A DNA stretch of 64,000 nucleotides from Pterobdella sp. o SKG-2022 (lineage: Eukaryota > Annelida > Clitellata > Hirudinida > Piscicolidae): positions 5,275,163 through 5,339,162 of the forward strand of contig OZ038325.1 of the NCBI GenBank assembly GCA_964035795.1, written 5' to 3'. A program made the translations under genes and the position numbers. Position 1 is the first letter of the stretch, and each line of letters starts with the position of its first letter. This document shows, one piece after another, positions 63,897 through 64,000 of the stretch. Under the pieces are notes generated by a model that worked only from the letters and a program-made list of their open reading frames with translations, did no database searches and was not told the DNA's origin.

Positions 63897-64000
63897 CTGT
63901 AAATTTAAAGTTTGAGCATTTGATTTTTTTTGATAATGATTATTTAAATTTTCAAATAATTATTCAAAACAATTAAAATATTAATCGATAAAAATTTTTA

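Overview
This is an AT-rich animal nuclear sequence. Every gene is split by many short introns, and the intergenic and intronic DNA is full of non-LTR retrotransposons, short interspersed repeats, foldback elements and long microsatellites. The gene set (WDR36, EXOC8, hnRNP R/Q, mitochondrial SUCLG2, acyl-CoA-binding protein) is metazoan. The mix of non-LTR elements (RTE-like, CR1/L2-like, an R2-type element with a restriction-like endonuclease, and LINEs with PHD-like or C2H2 zinc-finger modules) resembles what I know from cnidarians and other marine invertebrates. I cannot fix the species.

Layout, left to right. (1) 1-3625, plus: truncated end of a tRNA-derived SINE, then the 3' exons of WDR36/UTP21. 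(2) 3743-13587, plus: an 18-exon EXOC8/EXO84 gene starting 117 bp after the WDR36 stop. One intron is an approximately 620-bp TTAC microsatellite; others hold LINE 3' ends and two copies of an unknown repeat. (3) 13588-17328: AT-rich, with an 85-bp-arm foldback element. (4) 17329-26744, plus: a seven-exon fructose-1,6-bisphosphatase-like gene with LINEs in two introns; its exon 2 lacks the usual metal-ligand glutamates. (5) 26745-38474: AT-rich spacer, a 19-bp tandem repeat, and three LINE pieces (zinc-finger LINE, R2-like, CR1-like). (6) 38475-41701, plus: a six-exon calmodulin-like gene whose second intron starts as a GTAT microsatellite. (7) 41702-46378: spacer with a TA microsatellite. (8) 51990-46379, minus: hnRNP R/Q (SYNCRIP)-like gene, first exon not found. 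(9) 55266-62420, plus: complete 12-exon SUCLG2 gene; one intron carries a three-deep transposon nest. (10) 63896-63517, minus: last two exons of an acyl-CoA-binding protein running off the right edge.

The genes do not form a pathway. They are housekeeping genes: ribosome biogenesis, exocytosis, gluconeogenesis-type phosphatase, calcium binding, mRNA binding, TCA cycle, acyl-CoA carriage. Exon models were joined by hand from reading frame, GT/AG sites, phase continuity and remembered family sequence. All phases close except one acceptor/donor choice in hnRNP R/Q, and a few donors are ambiguous as noted. The most interesting signals are the degenerate FBPase active site, the microsatellites that form splice sites, an unclassified repeat ending in a conserved two-tier hairpin, and the nested SINE/LINE history at 59.4-60.7 kb.
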